The position numbers and the translations under genes are program-made. The notes under the pieces are model-generated. The model was given only the letters and a program-made list of their open reading frames with translations. It did not search any database and had not been told where the DNA came from. Of a stretch of DNA of 64,000 bases, positions 19,265-27,942 are shown piece after piece (within the stretch, counting starts at the first letter, position 1; the number at the start of each line of letters is the position of its first letter). Origin of the DNA: Micromonospora costi (GTDB taxonomy: Bacteria; Actinomycetota; Actinomycetes; Mycobacteriales; Micromonosporaceae); contig NZ_RBAN01000001.1 in assembly GCF_003626655.1 (NCBI RefSeq), forward strand, positions 1,488,001 through 1,552,000. The letters are read 5' to 3'.

Positions 19265-19353
19265 CCTGCTTGATCAACACCACTTCGCCGAAGTAGCGGT
19301 ATCCCCACCCGCCGGACACCGCTACTTCACCGATCTGGTGTCGATCAAGCAGG
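19265..19353. repeat. Palindromic element D (89 bp)
   Basis: Two 40-base arms (19265-19304, starting CCTGCTTGATCAACACCA, and 19314-19353) pair with six mismatches around a 9-base loop. The right arm ends two bases after the stop of the candidate immunity gene. As in the A, B and C elements a GATC lies near each end. It may terminate the toxin operon. Confidence 0.82.
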
Positions 19354-19355
19354 GC

Positions 19356-19790
19356 CTACGCAGCGATACTCGGATCAGCGCCCGGCTGACCCGCGCGCTG
19401 AAGCTGCTCCTCGAACATCACGAACGTCCTCCGCCGGATCCCGTGAACCAACGCCCGCTCCTCTGCGGTGGGATAACGCCGCTCATGGGCCTGGGCGTCC
19501 GTGATGGCCTTCACCGTCTCGTACAGCGCAAAGACCGGACCCTCGCCCCGGAGGTAGTACGCCCGATCGTGTTCCGTCCGCTGAACGAACTCCTCCCGTG
19601 TCAGTTCCTCGATCTCGTCGCCGCCAACGAAGAGGAGCGTGTCGATGAGCTCGTTCGCCGGAGTCCAACCGCCGTTGTCCTTCGAGAGACGCCAGGCGGC
19701 GATGCCGCCGTCGGCCGTCGGAACGAGCTTGACAGGCGACTCGTAGTAACTGAAGAAAGCTGGAAGGGTCACACCGTTGGCCCGATCCAT
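19356..19790 (-). CDS. Candidate immunity protein for the adjacent toxin
   Basis: A 144-residue soluble protein with acidic segments (FVGGDEIEELTREEF) and no signal or membrane helix. I do not recognise a family. Its ATG overlaps the stop of the 1468-residue toxin gene by one base (TGATG), the usual position for an immunity gene of a polymorphic toxin. Which of the toxin's two catalytic domains it would neutralise cannot be told. The gene is less G+C-rich than its neighbours (many ATC/GAA/ACT codons), as is the toxin 3' end, suggesting the pair was acquired together. Confidence 0.6.
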   Translation of the reverse strand: MDRANGVTLPAFFSYYESPVKLVPTADGGIAAWRLSKDNGGWTPANELIDTLLFVGGDEIEELTREEFVQRTEHDRAYYLRGEGPVFALYETVKAITDAQAHERRYPTAEERALVHGIRRRTFVMFEEQLQRAGQPGADPSIAA

Positions 19791-22700
19791 CACTGCGACG
19801 CCTCATCTCCGCCATAACCCGTCGCGCGCCAAAACGCGTCCTGCTCTCGCGCGAGCAGGCCGTTACGCAGCCCCCTTTCAACCAGCGTCAATGGTCGCCC
19901 CTCTGCCGCAGCTAGCGCTTCCAGGTCCCGCCGAATCTCGTAGAGCGCATGATCCCAAACCGCAACTTCCTCGACAGCGTCAAGGTGCAGACGCAGCTCG
20001 GCGATATGCCCGTTGGACATTCGAAGCCTGAGCAGCACATCCCGATATCCGCTCGGCTGCGGCCGAAGGAAGCGATCCTTCACTTCCACCACGACAACGT
20101 CAGGATCTCCACCGAGATCATGAAGCGTGTCGTACAGATCATCCAGCCGCTCGAACTCCAGCTTCGCGGCTGCGAGATCCTTCAGGCGGGACGCGTCATT
20201 GTCGTATTCAACGAGCTTGTCGAGCACTCGCCTGTGAGCCTTCGGCTCACGACGCCAACCTGCCTTTGCGCGGTCGCTGGCAAGCCGCGCGACCAGCTCG
20301 TTCAGCTCGCGCTGAGCAACTTCCGCCTTGGCAGACAAGTCTCGGAGATAGGCGGCCCGGTAGTCGTCATCATGACGTCGCGAGCCGTCGAAACCCATTT
20401 GCACGCTGTCCTGGCGACGGCCGGCCAGATCGCGGCTCACCTCGATCTGATGAGGAGCGAGGGGGGTGGGCAACGGCGAGGCTGGCACTCTCGTGGCCAA
20501 CGCCTCGGGGCCGCGCTCTGATATCTCGTCCAGCACCTCACCGAGGACGTCGATGGCCTGTGGGTGACCGGTGAGGTGGTACAGCGTCAGCGGTCGGGCG
20601 GTCAGCGACCGGAACAGTTCCGGCGTCGCCAGGGCCATGCGCACGACGTCAGGCTGCTGGACGACTTGCCGGAGCAGTTTCTCGGCGAGCCGCGGCTCCG
20701 CCCGAGGTGGCTCCCGTCGCGCCCGGTCCAGCATGTCCCGTACCCGCTGGTCCGCGAAGAACGTGGCCAGGTCCCGCGCGGCGGCATCGTCGAGTTGGGG
20801 GACGAGCTGCCGCAACGTCGCGGCGTCCAGTGCCGCGGCCAGTTCGGCCGGCGGTACACCGGCCCGGAGAGCACCGTCGAGATCGGACATGCCCGTCATC
20901 CGGGCGTCGACCGGCTCCTCGCCGTCGCGGGCCGGCGAATCACGGACCGCGGAGCCGGGGGTCGCGAGGGTGTGCATCCGGTTGAGGTACGGCTCGCCGT
21001 ACCCCTCGTCCCTGCTGGCCGGCGGGAATTCCGGCAGGTCCGGAAGGACGCTGAACCGTCCTCGCCGCAGGCCGGCCATCGGCATGGGCCGCGCGTCCGG
21101 GCCGAGCACGAGGACGTCGAGGTCGACCACGTTGTACGGGTGGGCGACTCCGCTGTGCCGGTAGAGCGGCCGGGTGCCGATCCGCCCGGTCTGCGGGTCG
21201 AGGTAGAGGACGGTGCCGTTCTGGTTGAGGGCGACCCAGAGGTGGGAGCCGCCGCCCTCCCACGTGTTGATCACGAAGGCGTAGCTGCCGTGCCCGCCGA
21301 GCAGCAGCTGGTCGTGCAGGTTGCGGTAGCCACGGTCGACGGCGTGCCGCCGCTGCCCGGGATCGGTGACGCCCTCCCGGTCGCACAGCCGCTGGAACCG
21401 GCCTCCGGTGACGTCCTCCACCCGCCCCGGCCCGTTCTCCTCGCCGTTCAGCGGCCGGTTGACGTCCCCGGCGGCGTACGCGTCGAAGGTGCGCGGCGCG
21501 GCCACCCGGGGGCGGCCGTGCATCCAGGTGTCGAAGAGCGACAGCGTGCAGTCCGCGCAGTTGATGCCCCGGGTCGGGTCGGCGGCGGGGCCGCCGTCGT
21601 TCACCAGCCGGAACCAGTCGCCTCGCCGGGGATCGGGCGTACGGACGACCCGCCCGTCGGGGTCGCGGGGCACCCGCCGCTCGACGTCGGTCTGATGCAA
21701 CGCCAGCGGGGGACGCAGCCCGCCGGGCCGGCCGTAGCGGCGGGAGCGGTCGATCGGCGGCGGATGGTCGTCGTCGGTGAGCGCCGAGCTGTCGCCCGTC
21801 TCGACCGCCCCGGTCGCCAGGCCCCCGACGTCGTCGTTGATGCGGACGAAGGCCGACTCGTCGACGTCGGCCACCGGCGGGGCGACGTTTCCGGCCAGGA
21901 CCGCCTCGGCGAGGTCCCGCTGCTGGTGGCACCAGCGTTCCCGGTCCCGGGCCTCGGCGAAGTGCCGCTCGGCGTCCGCGCGCCGGCCGGCGTCGGCCAG
22001 CAGGCGTCCCTGGCCGGTCAGCCAGCGAACCTCGTCCTGCGTACGGTCGGCGGCGCGCCGCAGCTCCGCAGCCCGGTCGTGCCGGCGAAGCTCCTCGTGG
22101 TTCGTCCGTTGGTGGGCGAAGTGGGCCCGGTAGCGCCGGCGGTCGAAGGCGTCCCGGTCAGCCGCCCAGGTGGCGGCGTACCACTCGGGTGTGCGCGGGC
22201 GCGCCCCCTCCACGTCGGCCGGCGGTGACGGTGTGGTCGCCCCGACCGCCGACCGGTGACTCGCCCCCGGCGGCCAGCGATCCGCACCGCCCGGCGGCCA
22301 GCGATCCGCACCGTCCGCTGGCCCGTGACCCGCGGCGCCGTCCGGCAGCTGGCGACCGCCCGGCGGCCGATGGTCGGCGCCCCCGATGGACGGCGGCGGC
22401 CCCGGAACCGGCACGGGCAGCGGATTTCCGGCGAGACCCGCGCCCGCGCCACCGGCCGTCGGGGCCGGACCGGCGGCGGACCAGGCGGGCGCCGGCGCAC
22501 CCGCAACCGTCGGGGCCGGACCAGCGCCGGACCAGGCGGACGTCGACGCACCCGCAACCGTCGGGGCCGGACCAGCGCCGGACCAGGCGGACGTCGACGC
22601 ACCCGCGCCCGTCGTGGTCGGGCCGGTCGCGGTCGCCGACGCGTCGACGCTGCCGCCGCTCGGCGGTACGGCGACCGGCGCCGCCGCGCTCAGCGTGGGG

Positions 22701-24196
22701 CTCGCGGCGTCGGCGAGCGGGAGCGACACCGGCGGCGACCCGGAGGGCGGGAGAGGCGCCGCAGACACCGATGGCGGGAGAGGCGCCGCAGACACCGATG
22801 GCGGGAGAGGTGCCGCGGACGCGGAGGGCGGGAGAGGTGCCGCCGACGACACCGGCGGCGGAGATGCCGTGGCGTCCGACGGCTGTCGCGGTGTCGGCAC
22901 GGGAGCCTCGCCCGCCACCGGCACCGACTCGGCCGCCCCGGGAACGCCCGGCACCGGCTCCGCTGCCGCCGGGACAGCCGGCACCGACCCGCCAGCGACC
23001 GGCGTGGGTGCCGGGTCACCCGCCGTCACCGGTGGACCGGCCGCGTCCGGCGCACGGACCGCCGCGCCGGACGCCGTCGCGGGCCCGGCCGCGGCGGTCG
23101 GCACCGCCTCGGGCACCCCGACGGCGACCGGACCCGCGAGCCCGGCCACCGTCGGGACGGTCACGTCACCCGGCGTACCGGGGTCGGAGGCCGCGAGTAC
23201 GTCGAGCCGGGACCGGATCGCGGCGTCGGCCTGGGCGGTGGCCGAGCCCACGCCGCCGGAGACGGCCGCTCGGGCGGCGTCCTCCACCGACGTGAGGCCC
23301 TGCCCGGTGGCCAGGGCCGCGGCGTTCTCGGCGATCACCTCGCCGGCCGCCTCCCGGCCGAGATACTCGGCGGCGCGCGCGCCGGGCGCGCTGGCGTGCC
23401 GGCCGAGCCCGGCCAGCGGTGCGGCCGCGCCACCGGCCAGCCCGCCGAGCGCCGACGCGCCCAGGTCGGTGAGGTCCGGCCCGTCGCGCCGGCCCGTGGA
23501 GGTCTGGTACGCCTGCGTGGCGAGGGTGACCCCCGCCTCCTCGCCGGCCTCGGTGAGCGCACCCGTGGCTGCCCGGCGCGCCAGGCCCCGTACGCCGCCC
23601 TCGGCCACCTGCTTGGCGGCCCGTTCGCCGGCCTCCTTCAACCCCTGCCGCAGCGAGGCGCGGGACAGTTGCGCGGTGAGCCGCCGGAATATCTGCTGGA
23701 CGATCAGCCGGCTCGCGGTGATCGCCGCCCCGGCGGCCGGTGAGGCCGCGCCCGCCGTGAGGACGGTCGCGACGGCCAGGGACAGCAGCTCGACGACCAG
23801 GATGCCCAGCTCGATCCAGACTTCGAGCTTCGCGGCCTCGATGTCGCAGCCGCACTCCTCGACGAGGCGGCCGAGGTCGGTGCTGACCGCGAGCAGGACG
23901 GGAACCGGCGCCTCATCGCCCTCGGCCACCCGGCGCCAGGCCGCGTCGAACGCCTCCCCGACCGTCCCGCCGTAGCCGCCGCGCACCTCGGCGGCCGCGG
24001 CGACGGCGTCGGCGCGAGGGCCGGCGAGCGCGGCGGCCACGGCGTACCACTGGTCGGCGAGGTCCCAGACCGCGCGTTCGTTCCCCTCTGGCCACTCGAC
24101 GCCCACGACCCAGTCGAGCGCCTCGTGGACCCAGCCGGGCAGGTCCCACGGCGAGTAGTCGAGCGGGTGCGGCACAGGGCTCGGCAGCAGGCTCAT
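19790..24196 (-). CDS. Polymorphic toxin: CpnT-like N-terminus, glutamine deamidase domain, RelA/SpoT-like C-terminus
   Basis: A 1468-residue protein. Residues 1-110 resemble the WXG100-like N-terminal domain of CpnT-type ESX substrates (DLPGWVHEALDWVVGVEWPEGN). Helical and Ala-rich regions follow, then a long Pro/Ala/Ser linker with repeats (about 345-680). A papain-fold toxin (glutamine deamidase) domain has GINCADC with Cys880, SHLWVA with His985 and YLDPQTG with Asp1000, a complete C-H-D triad. The last 190 residues resemble RelA/SpoT nucleotide pyrophosphokinases: SRLKDL (K1339), VKDRF (K1373), GYRDV (Y1384) and AELRLHL (E1400). Export through type VII secretion is inferred from the N-terminus and the WXG/YbaB-like genes upstream. 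It could carry two effectors; activity is not demonstrated. Confidence 0.85.
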   Translation of the reverse strand: MSLLPSPVPHPLDYSPWDLPGWVHEALDWVVGVEWPEGNERAVWDLADQWYAVAAALAGPRADAVAAAAEVRGGYGGTVGEAFDAAWRRVAEGDEAPVPVLLAVSTDLGRLVEECGCDIEAAKLEVWIELGILVVELLSLAVATVLTAGAASPAAGAAITASRLIVQQIFRRLTAQLSRASLRQGLKEAGERAAKQVAEGGVRGLARRAATGALTEAGEEAGVTLATQAYQTSTGRRDGPDLTDLGASALGGLAGGAAAPLAGLGRHASAPGARAAEYLGREAAGEVIAENAAALATGQGLTSVEDAARAAVSGGVGSATAQADAAIRSRLDVLAASDPGTPGDVTVPTVAGLAGPVAVGVPEAVPTAAAGPATASGAAVRAPDAAGPPVTAGDPAPTPVAGGSVPAVPAAAEPVPGVPGAAESVPVAGEAPVPTPRQPSDATASPPPVSSAAPLPPSASAAPLPPSVSAAPLPPSVSAAPLPPSGSPPVSLPLADAASPTLSAAAPVAVPPSGGSVDASATATGPTTTGAGASTSAWSGAGPAPTVAGASTSAWSGAGPAPTVAGAPAPAWSAAGPAPTAGGAGAGLAGNPLPVPVPGPPPSIGGADHRPPGGRQLPDGAAGHGPADGADRWPPGGADRWPPGASHRSAVGATTPSPPADVEGARPRTPEWYAATWAADRDAFDRRRYRAHFAHQRTNHEELRRHDRAAELRRAADRTQDEVRWLTGQGRLLADAGRRADAERHFAEARDRERWCHQQRDLAEAVLAGNVAPPVADVDESAFVRINDDVGGLATGAVETGDSSALTDDDHPPPIDRSRRYGRPGGLRPPLALHQTDVERRVPRDPDGRVVRTPDPRRGDWFRLVNDGGPAADPTRGINCADCTLSLFDTWMHGRPRVAAPRTFDAYAAGDVNRPLNGEENGPGRVEDVTGGRFQRLCDREGVTDPGQRRHAVDRGYRNLHDQLLLGGHGSYAFVINTWEGGGSHLWVALNQNGTVLYLDPQTGRIGTRPLYRHSGVAHPYNVVDLDVLVLGPDARPMPMAGLRRGRFSVLPDLPEFPPASRDEGYGEPYLNRMHTLATPGSAVRDSPARDGEEPVDARMTGMSDLDGALRAGVPPAELAAALDAATLRQLVPQLDDAAARDLATFFADQRVRDMLDRARREPPRAEPRLAEKLLRQVVQQPDVVRMALATPELFRSLTARPLTLYHLTGHPQAIDVLGEVLDEISERGPEALATRVPASPLPTPLAPHQIEVSRDLAGRRQDSVQMGFDGSRRHDDDYRAAYLRDLSAKAEVAQRELNELVARLASDRAKAGWRREPKAHRRVLDKLVEYDNDASRLKDLAAAKLEFERLDDLYDTLHDLGGDPDVVVVEVKDRFLRPQPSGYRDVLLRLRMSNGHIAELRLHLDAVEEVAVWDHALYEIRRDLEALAAAEGRPLTLVERGLRNGLLAREQDAFWRATGYGGDEASQ
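22444..22860. repeat. Repetitive linker-coding DNA in the toxin gene
   Basis: Two repeat types are adjacent. One is about three copies of a 54-bp unit (22444-22612) encoding GASTSAWSGAGPAPTVA. The other is a set of shorter 30-bp units (about 22740-22860) encoding PLPPSVSAA. Both keep reading frame and encode a flexible linker between the N-terminal export region and the catalytic domains. Confidence 0.75.
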
Positions 24197-24210
24197 TCCG
24201 TGCCCCGTGG

Positions 24211-24549
24211 TCAGCGCGGACCGGTGATCCGGCCGAGCCGGCCCGCGGCGGCCGCGTCGGTGTCCAGGGTGGCGTCCACCGAGCGCGTCACGTCGGCGCC
24301 GAGCTGGGCCAGGGCACGGCCGATGCCATCCCAGGCCACCAGCACGGTCTCCTCGTAGCCCCGGTAGATCCGCTCGAAGGCCGCGCCGGCGTCGTCGCGG
24401 CCCCACGGCCGCTGCCCGCTCGCCGCCGCTATCCCGCCGCCGATGTCGGCGCGCCGGGCGGCCACCGTGGCGGCGGCGGCGCGCAGGTCGGCGCCTCCGC
24501 GTCGCGCCCGGTCGGGGTCGAGCCAGAGCTGACCGGCCACCGGGCTCAC
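24211..24549 (-). CDS. WXG100-like small helical protein
   Basis: A 112-residue protein predicted to be two long helices ([20 protein letters not shown] ... [21 protein letters not shown]), the size and pattern of ESX-associated WXG100-like or DUF2580-type proteins, though the exact W-x-G turn is replaced by RPWGRDD. The GTG at 24549 overlaps the YbaB-like gene stop by four bases, and the toxin start lies 14 bp downstream. It probably pairs with, or helps export, the toxin. Confidence 0.7.
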   Translation of the reverse strand: MSPVAGQLWLDPDRARRGGADLRAAAATVAARRADIGGGIAAASGQRPWGRDDAGAAFERIYRGYEETVLVAWDGIGRALAQLGADVTRSVDATLDTDAAAAGRLGRITGPR

Positions 24550-24959
24550 CTCCCGCCGCCCAGGGCCGCGTCGGCCCGGGCCAGCAGCGTGCCGAAGTCT
24601 CCGGTACGCAGGAACTCCGCCGGACCCGCCCCGGCGGGCAGGTAGCCGGCGACCAGGTCCTGCGTGGCGGCCACCGCGCCGGCGGTCGCCCGCCGGACCG
24701 TCTCGGTGATGGTCCGGCTTAGCGCGGCGGCGTCCCGTGACTGGTAGATGCCCGGGTCCAGCTCCACGGCGATCAGCTCGCCACGGGCGCCGACGGTCGC
24801 GGTCACCCGGCCGTCGGCGGACCGCTCGGTCACCCGCAGCTCGTCCAGTGTGGACCGCAACTCGTCCAGACCAGACCGGAGCCGCTGGTACTGCCCGTAC
24901 ACCTCGTCGAACCGTTGCCGCAGCGCGTGATTGGCGTTCCGGTCCACCGCGTCGCCCAC
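24546..24959 (-). CDS. YbaB/EbfC-like protein of toxin/ESX loci
   Basis: A 137-residue protein with an N-terminal coiled-coil helix ([20 protein letters not shown]) and a beta segment [21 protein letters not shown], the YbaB/EbfC fold. In actinomycetes this family is repeatedly found as the first gene of ESX-type toxin operons beside WXG100-like genes, as here. It may bind DNA or chaperone; the role is not established. GTG 24959 opens the minus-strand operon, divergent from the deaminase/SUKH gene. Confidence 0.75.
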   Translation of the reverse strand: MGDAVDRNANHALRQRFDEVYGQYQRLRSGLDELRSTLDELRVTERSADGRVTATVGARGELIAVELDPGIYQSRDAAALSRTITETVRRATAGAVAATQDLVAGYLPAGAGPAEFLRTGDFGTLLARADAALGGGR

Positions 24960-25040
24960 CGCCAGCCCTCCCCGTCACCGTCGGTAGGCCGAACCATACC
25001 CGGCGCGACGAATCCGTGGGGGTCCGGTAACTTCGATCGG

Positions 25041-26273
25041 GTGATCGACCGTCGTCAGGCTGAGCAATTGGCCGCCGTGTGGGCCCGCCGTGACTCGCAA
25101 CGCCTGGGCTACGAGTGCACGCCGACGGTCGACGAGTTCGATCTCGGCTACGTCATCTCGTCCACGGTGTCCACGCAGGCGCGCACGCTCCCGGGCGACC
25201 TTCCGACGATGGTCGTCGACAAGGAGACGGGCGAGGTGACCACCTGGCCCCGGGTCCCGCCCGAGGTGGTCGGGGAGATGTACCGGCGGAACCGGCCGCC
25301 CGGGCCGACGGCCCCGCGCACGGTCGACCCGGCGAGCCAGGTCCTCCGGGAGATCCGCCGGTTGCCCACCCCGGGCGCCACCGCACACCTGGGCCTCGAC
25401 GGCCGGCTGTTCCGGGCGCACGGGGCGAAGGGCGATGTCCCGCTCCGGCACCACCCGCTGGTCCGCCGCTACCTGGACGACCTGCCGCCCGGCCGGCTGG
25501 CCCGCGGCGGCGACCGGCACGCCGAGCTGATCGTGGTCTCCGACGTCCTGCACGAGTACGACCACCGGCGCGCCGCCGAGGGCATCGCGCCGATGGGGAT
25601 GGGCGATGCGGAGGCCCTGCTCGGCGCGGCGCGGTTCGAGGTGTTCCGGGTCCGCGAGCCCGGCGACCCGTACGGCGGCCCGGCGGAACGCCCCTGCGAC
25701 TCGTGCCTCGCCTTCCTCGTGCGCTTCGGCGTGCTGCCCCGCGCCGAGCTGGCGTTCACGGCCGAGTGGCGGCCCGAGCACCGCCCCGCGCACCACCCCG
25801 GGCGCTTCCCGGAGGAGGTGGCGGACGCCCTGGTCGACGGGGGCTGGGAGGACAGCGGGTTCAACGCGGCGCTCGCGGCCGGCGCGATCCAGGAGACCTG
25901 CGAGGTCGCCGGCCGCCAGCACCGGCACGAGCCGTTCCCGGCGGCCGTACGGGCGCTGACCGCCTTTCCGGCGGTGCTCAGCCGCCGGCGCGGCCCCGGC
26001 GAGCAGGTCTGGATCAGCCGGTTCACCACCAACCCGCTGCGCGGTGCGCACAGCGCCGACACGCTCGCGGACTTCGCCGCCGTGCTGGGCACGCGACTGT
26101 TCCCGTTCGGCTCGGAGCACGGCGACAGCATCTTCGCCGTCGACGAGCAGGGCCGGGTCTTCGCGTTGGACCAGGCCGGCGAGTGGTTCCTCGGCGCGGA
26201 CGTGGACGCCGCACTCACCACCCTGCTGCTGGGCCGCGCCCCGGCCCGCGTACGCGACGACGGCACCTGGTAG
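25041..26273 (+). CDS. YwqJ-like deaminase fused to SUKH-3 immunity domain
   Basis: A 410-residue protein. The middle region has a cytidine-deaminase-like zinc signature, HAE at 160-162 and PCDSC with Cys219 and Cys222, as in YwqJ-type toxin deaminases. The C-terminal 155 residues (from about 253, [18 protein letters not shown] to [12 protein letters not shown]) match the SUKH-3 immunity fold. The N-terminal 100 residues ([20 protein letters not shown]) are a separate domain. Toxin-like and immunity-like modules in one chain suggest a cytosolic defence or immunity factor rather than an exported toxin. Start is GTG 25041, divergent from the toxin operon. Confidence 0.82.
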   Translation: MIDRRQAEQLAAVWARRDSQRLGYECTPTVDEFDLGYVISSTVSTQARTLPGDLPTMVVDKETGEVTTWPRVPPEVVGEMYRRNRPPGPTAPRTVDPASQVLREIRRLPTPGATAHLGLDGRLFRAHGAKGDVPLRHHPLVRRYLDDLPPGRLARGGDRHAELIVVSDVLHEYDHRRAAEGIAPMGMGDAEALLGAARFEVFRVREPGDPYGGPAERPCDSCLAFLVRFGVLPRAELAFTAEWRPEHRPAHHPGRFPEEVADALVDGGWEDSGFNAALAAGAIQETCEVAGRQHRHEPFPAAVRALTAFPAVLSRRRGPGEQVWISRFTTNPLRGAHSADTLADFAAVLGTRLFPFGSEHGDSIFAVDEQGRVFALDQAGEWFLGADVDAALTTLLLGRAPARVRDDGTW

Positions 26274-26361
26274 ACCGGCGGGGCACCGACGCGGCGGCGC
26301 GGGCAGCGCCGGGCCGACCGGTCGGGGCACGTCGACCCCCGCCGGCGGGACAGGCCGGCGT

Positions 26362-27801
26362 CTACAGCGGCACGCCGGTGAGGACGAGCACCCGCGGTTC
26401 CGTGTAGTCCTCCATGGCGCTGCGCAGGCCCTCGCGGCCGACGCCGCTGCCCTTCGTCCCGCCGTACGGCATCTGGTCGGCCCGGTACGACGGCACGTCG
26501 CCCACGATGACGCCGCCCACCTCCAGCACCCGGGCGGCCCGGAACGCCGTGCGGACGTCGTGGGTGAAGACGCCCGCCTGCAACCCGTACGCCGAGTCGT
26601 TGACGGCGGCGAACGCGGCGTCGTCGTCCTGGACCCGGGCGACCACCAGCACCGGGCCGAAGACCTCCTCGGCACTGACCTTGGCGTCGGCGGGCACGCC
26701 GGAGAGGACGGTCGGCGGGTACGTGGCGCCCTCGCGCCGCCCGCCGACCTCGATGGTCGCGCCGGCGACCACGGCCTCGTCGACCCACGCCTCGACCCGG
26801 CGCGCGGCGTCCTCGGAGATCATCGGCCCGACGTCGGTGCGCTCGTCGGCCGGGTCACCGGTCCGCAGTTCCTCGACGGCAGCCACGAGCCGAGGCAGGA
26901 AGCCGTCGTAGATCCACTCGTGCACGTAGACGCGCTGCACCGCGATGCACGACTGCCCGGCCTGGTAGTTCGAGAACGTCGCGATCCGCTGCGCGGCGAA
27001 CGTCAGGTCCTCGTCGGCGGCCCAGTCGGAACAGATGACCGCGGCCGCGTTGCCGCCCAGCTCCAGGGTGACGTGCTTCTCCGGCGCGGCGCGCCGGATG
27101 GCCGCGCCGACCGGCCCGGAGCCGGTGAACGACACGACCGGCAGCCGGGGGTCGGCGACCAGGTCGGCGGCGCGGTCGTTGGGCAGCGGGAGCACCGAGA
27201 ACATCCCGGCGGGCAGGTCGGTCTCGGCGAGCAGGTCGCCCAGGAGCAGCGCGGAGAGCGGGGTGGCCGGCGCCGGCTTGACCACGATCGGCGCGCCGAC
27301 CGCGATCGCGGGGGCCACCTTGTGCGCCACGAGGTTGAGCGGGAAGTTGAACGGCGTGATCCCGAGGACGGGGCCGCGGGGCACCCGGCGCACCAGGGCG
27401 ATCCGGCCGGTGGCGGCCGGGTCGGTGTCGAGGCGTTGCAGCTCGCCGGAGAAGCGGCGGGCCTCCTCGGCGGCCCAGCGGAAGGTGGACGTCGCCCGTC
27501 CCGCCTCGGCCCGTGCCCACTTCAGGGGCTTGCCGTTCTCCTCGCTGATGAGTCGGGCGACCTCGTCGGCCCGCTCGGCGAGCCGCCGGGCGACGTGGTC
27601 CAGCGCGGCCGCGCGGGCGTGCGCGGGCAGGGCCGCCGCCTCCGCGGCCACCCGCGCGGCTGCCGCGACGGCCGCCTCGACCTGGTCCGGCGTGGCCATG
27701 GTGGTACGCCCCACCGCCCGGCAGTCGTAGGGGTGGTGGACGGTCAGTTCGCCCTCGCCGTGGGCGGGGCGACCGGCGACGTAGAAGGCTCTCGGCTCCA
27801 C
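26362..27801 (-). CDS. NAD(P)-dependent aldehyde dehydrogenase
   Basis: A 479-residue aldehyde dehydrogenase. Catalytic Cys285 sits in AGQSC and general-base Glu247 in LELGG; the cofactor loop is SFTGSGPVG. It oxidises an aldehyde to the acid; the variant PFNFPLNL motif resembles phosphonoacetaldehyde/lactaldehyde-type members. It is divergent from a second aldehyde dehydrogenase across a 141-bp region and convergent with the deaminase gene. The neighbourhood suggests amine- or polyamine-derived aldehydes as substrates, which is inference. Confidence 0.9.
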   Translation of the reverse strand: MEPRAFYVAGRPAHGEGELTVHHPYDCRAVGRTTMATPDQVEAAVAAAARVAAEAAALPAHARAAALDHVARRLAERADEVARLISEENGKPLKWARAEAGRATSTFRWAAEEARRFSGELQRLDTDPAATGRIALVRRVPRGPVLGITPFNFPLNLVAHKVAPAIAVGAPIVVKPAPATPLSALLLGDLLAETDLPAGMFSVLPLPNDRAADLVADPRLPVVSFTGSGPVGAAIRRAAPEKHVTLELGGNAAAVICSDWAADEDLTFAAQRIATFSNYQAGQSCIAVQRVYVHEWIYDGFLPRLVAAVEELRTGDPADERTDVGPMISEDAARRVEAWVDEAVVAGATIEVGGRREGATYPPTVLSGVPADAKVSAEEVFGPVLVVARVQDDDAAFAAVNDSAYGLQAGVFTHDVRTAFRAARVLEVGGVIVGDVPSYRADQMPYGGTKGSGVGREGLRSAMEDYTEPRVLVLTGVPL

Positions 27802-27942
27802 GACCGCAGCCTAGACGACCCCACATCCGCACGGAAACAGTCGCCGCAGGGCTTGTATGCCGCGAATTCAGTAGCCAAGATGGCAGTCAGATTGCGATTA
27901 CCTCCGCTGACCTCATCCCCCGGCCACCCTCGGAGACACCTC

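Noticed and set aside
19356..26273. Prophage or integrative element
   Set aside because: No integrase, terminase, capsid gene, tRNA attachment site or transposase is visible in or around the toxin locus.
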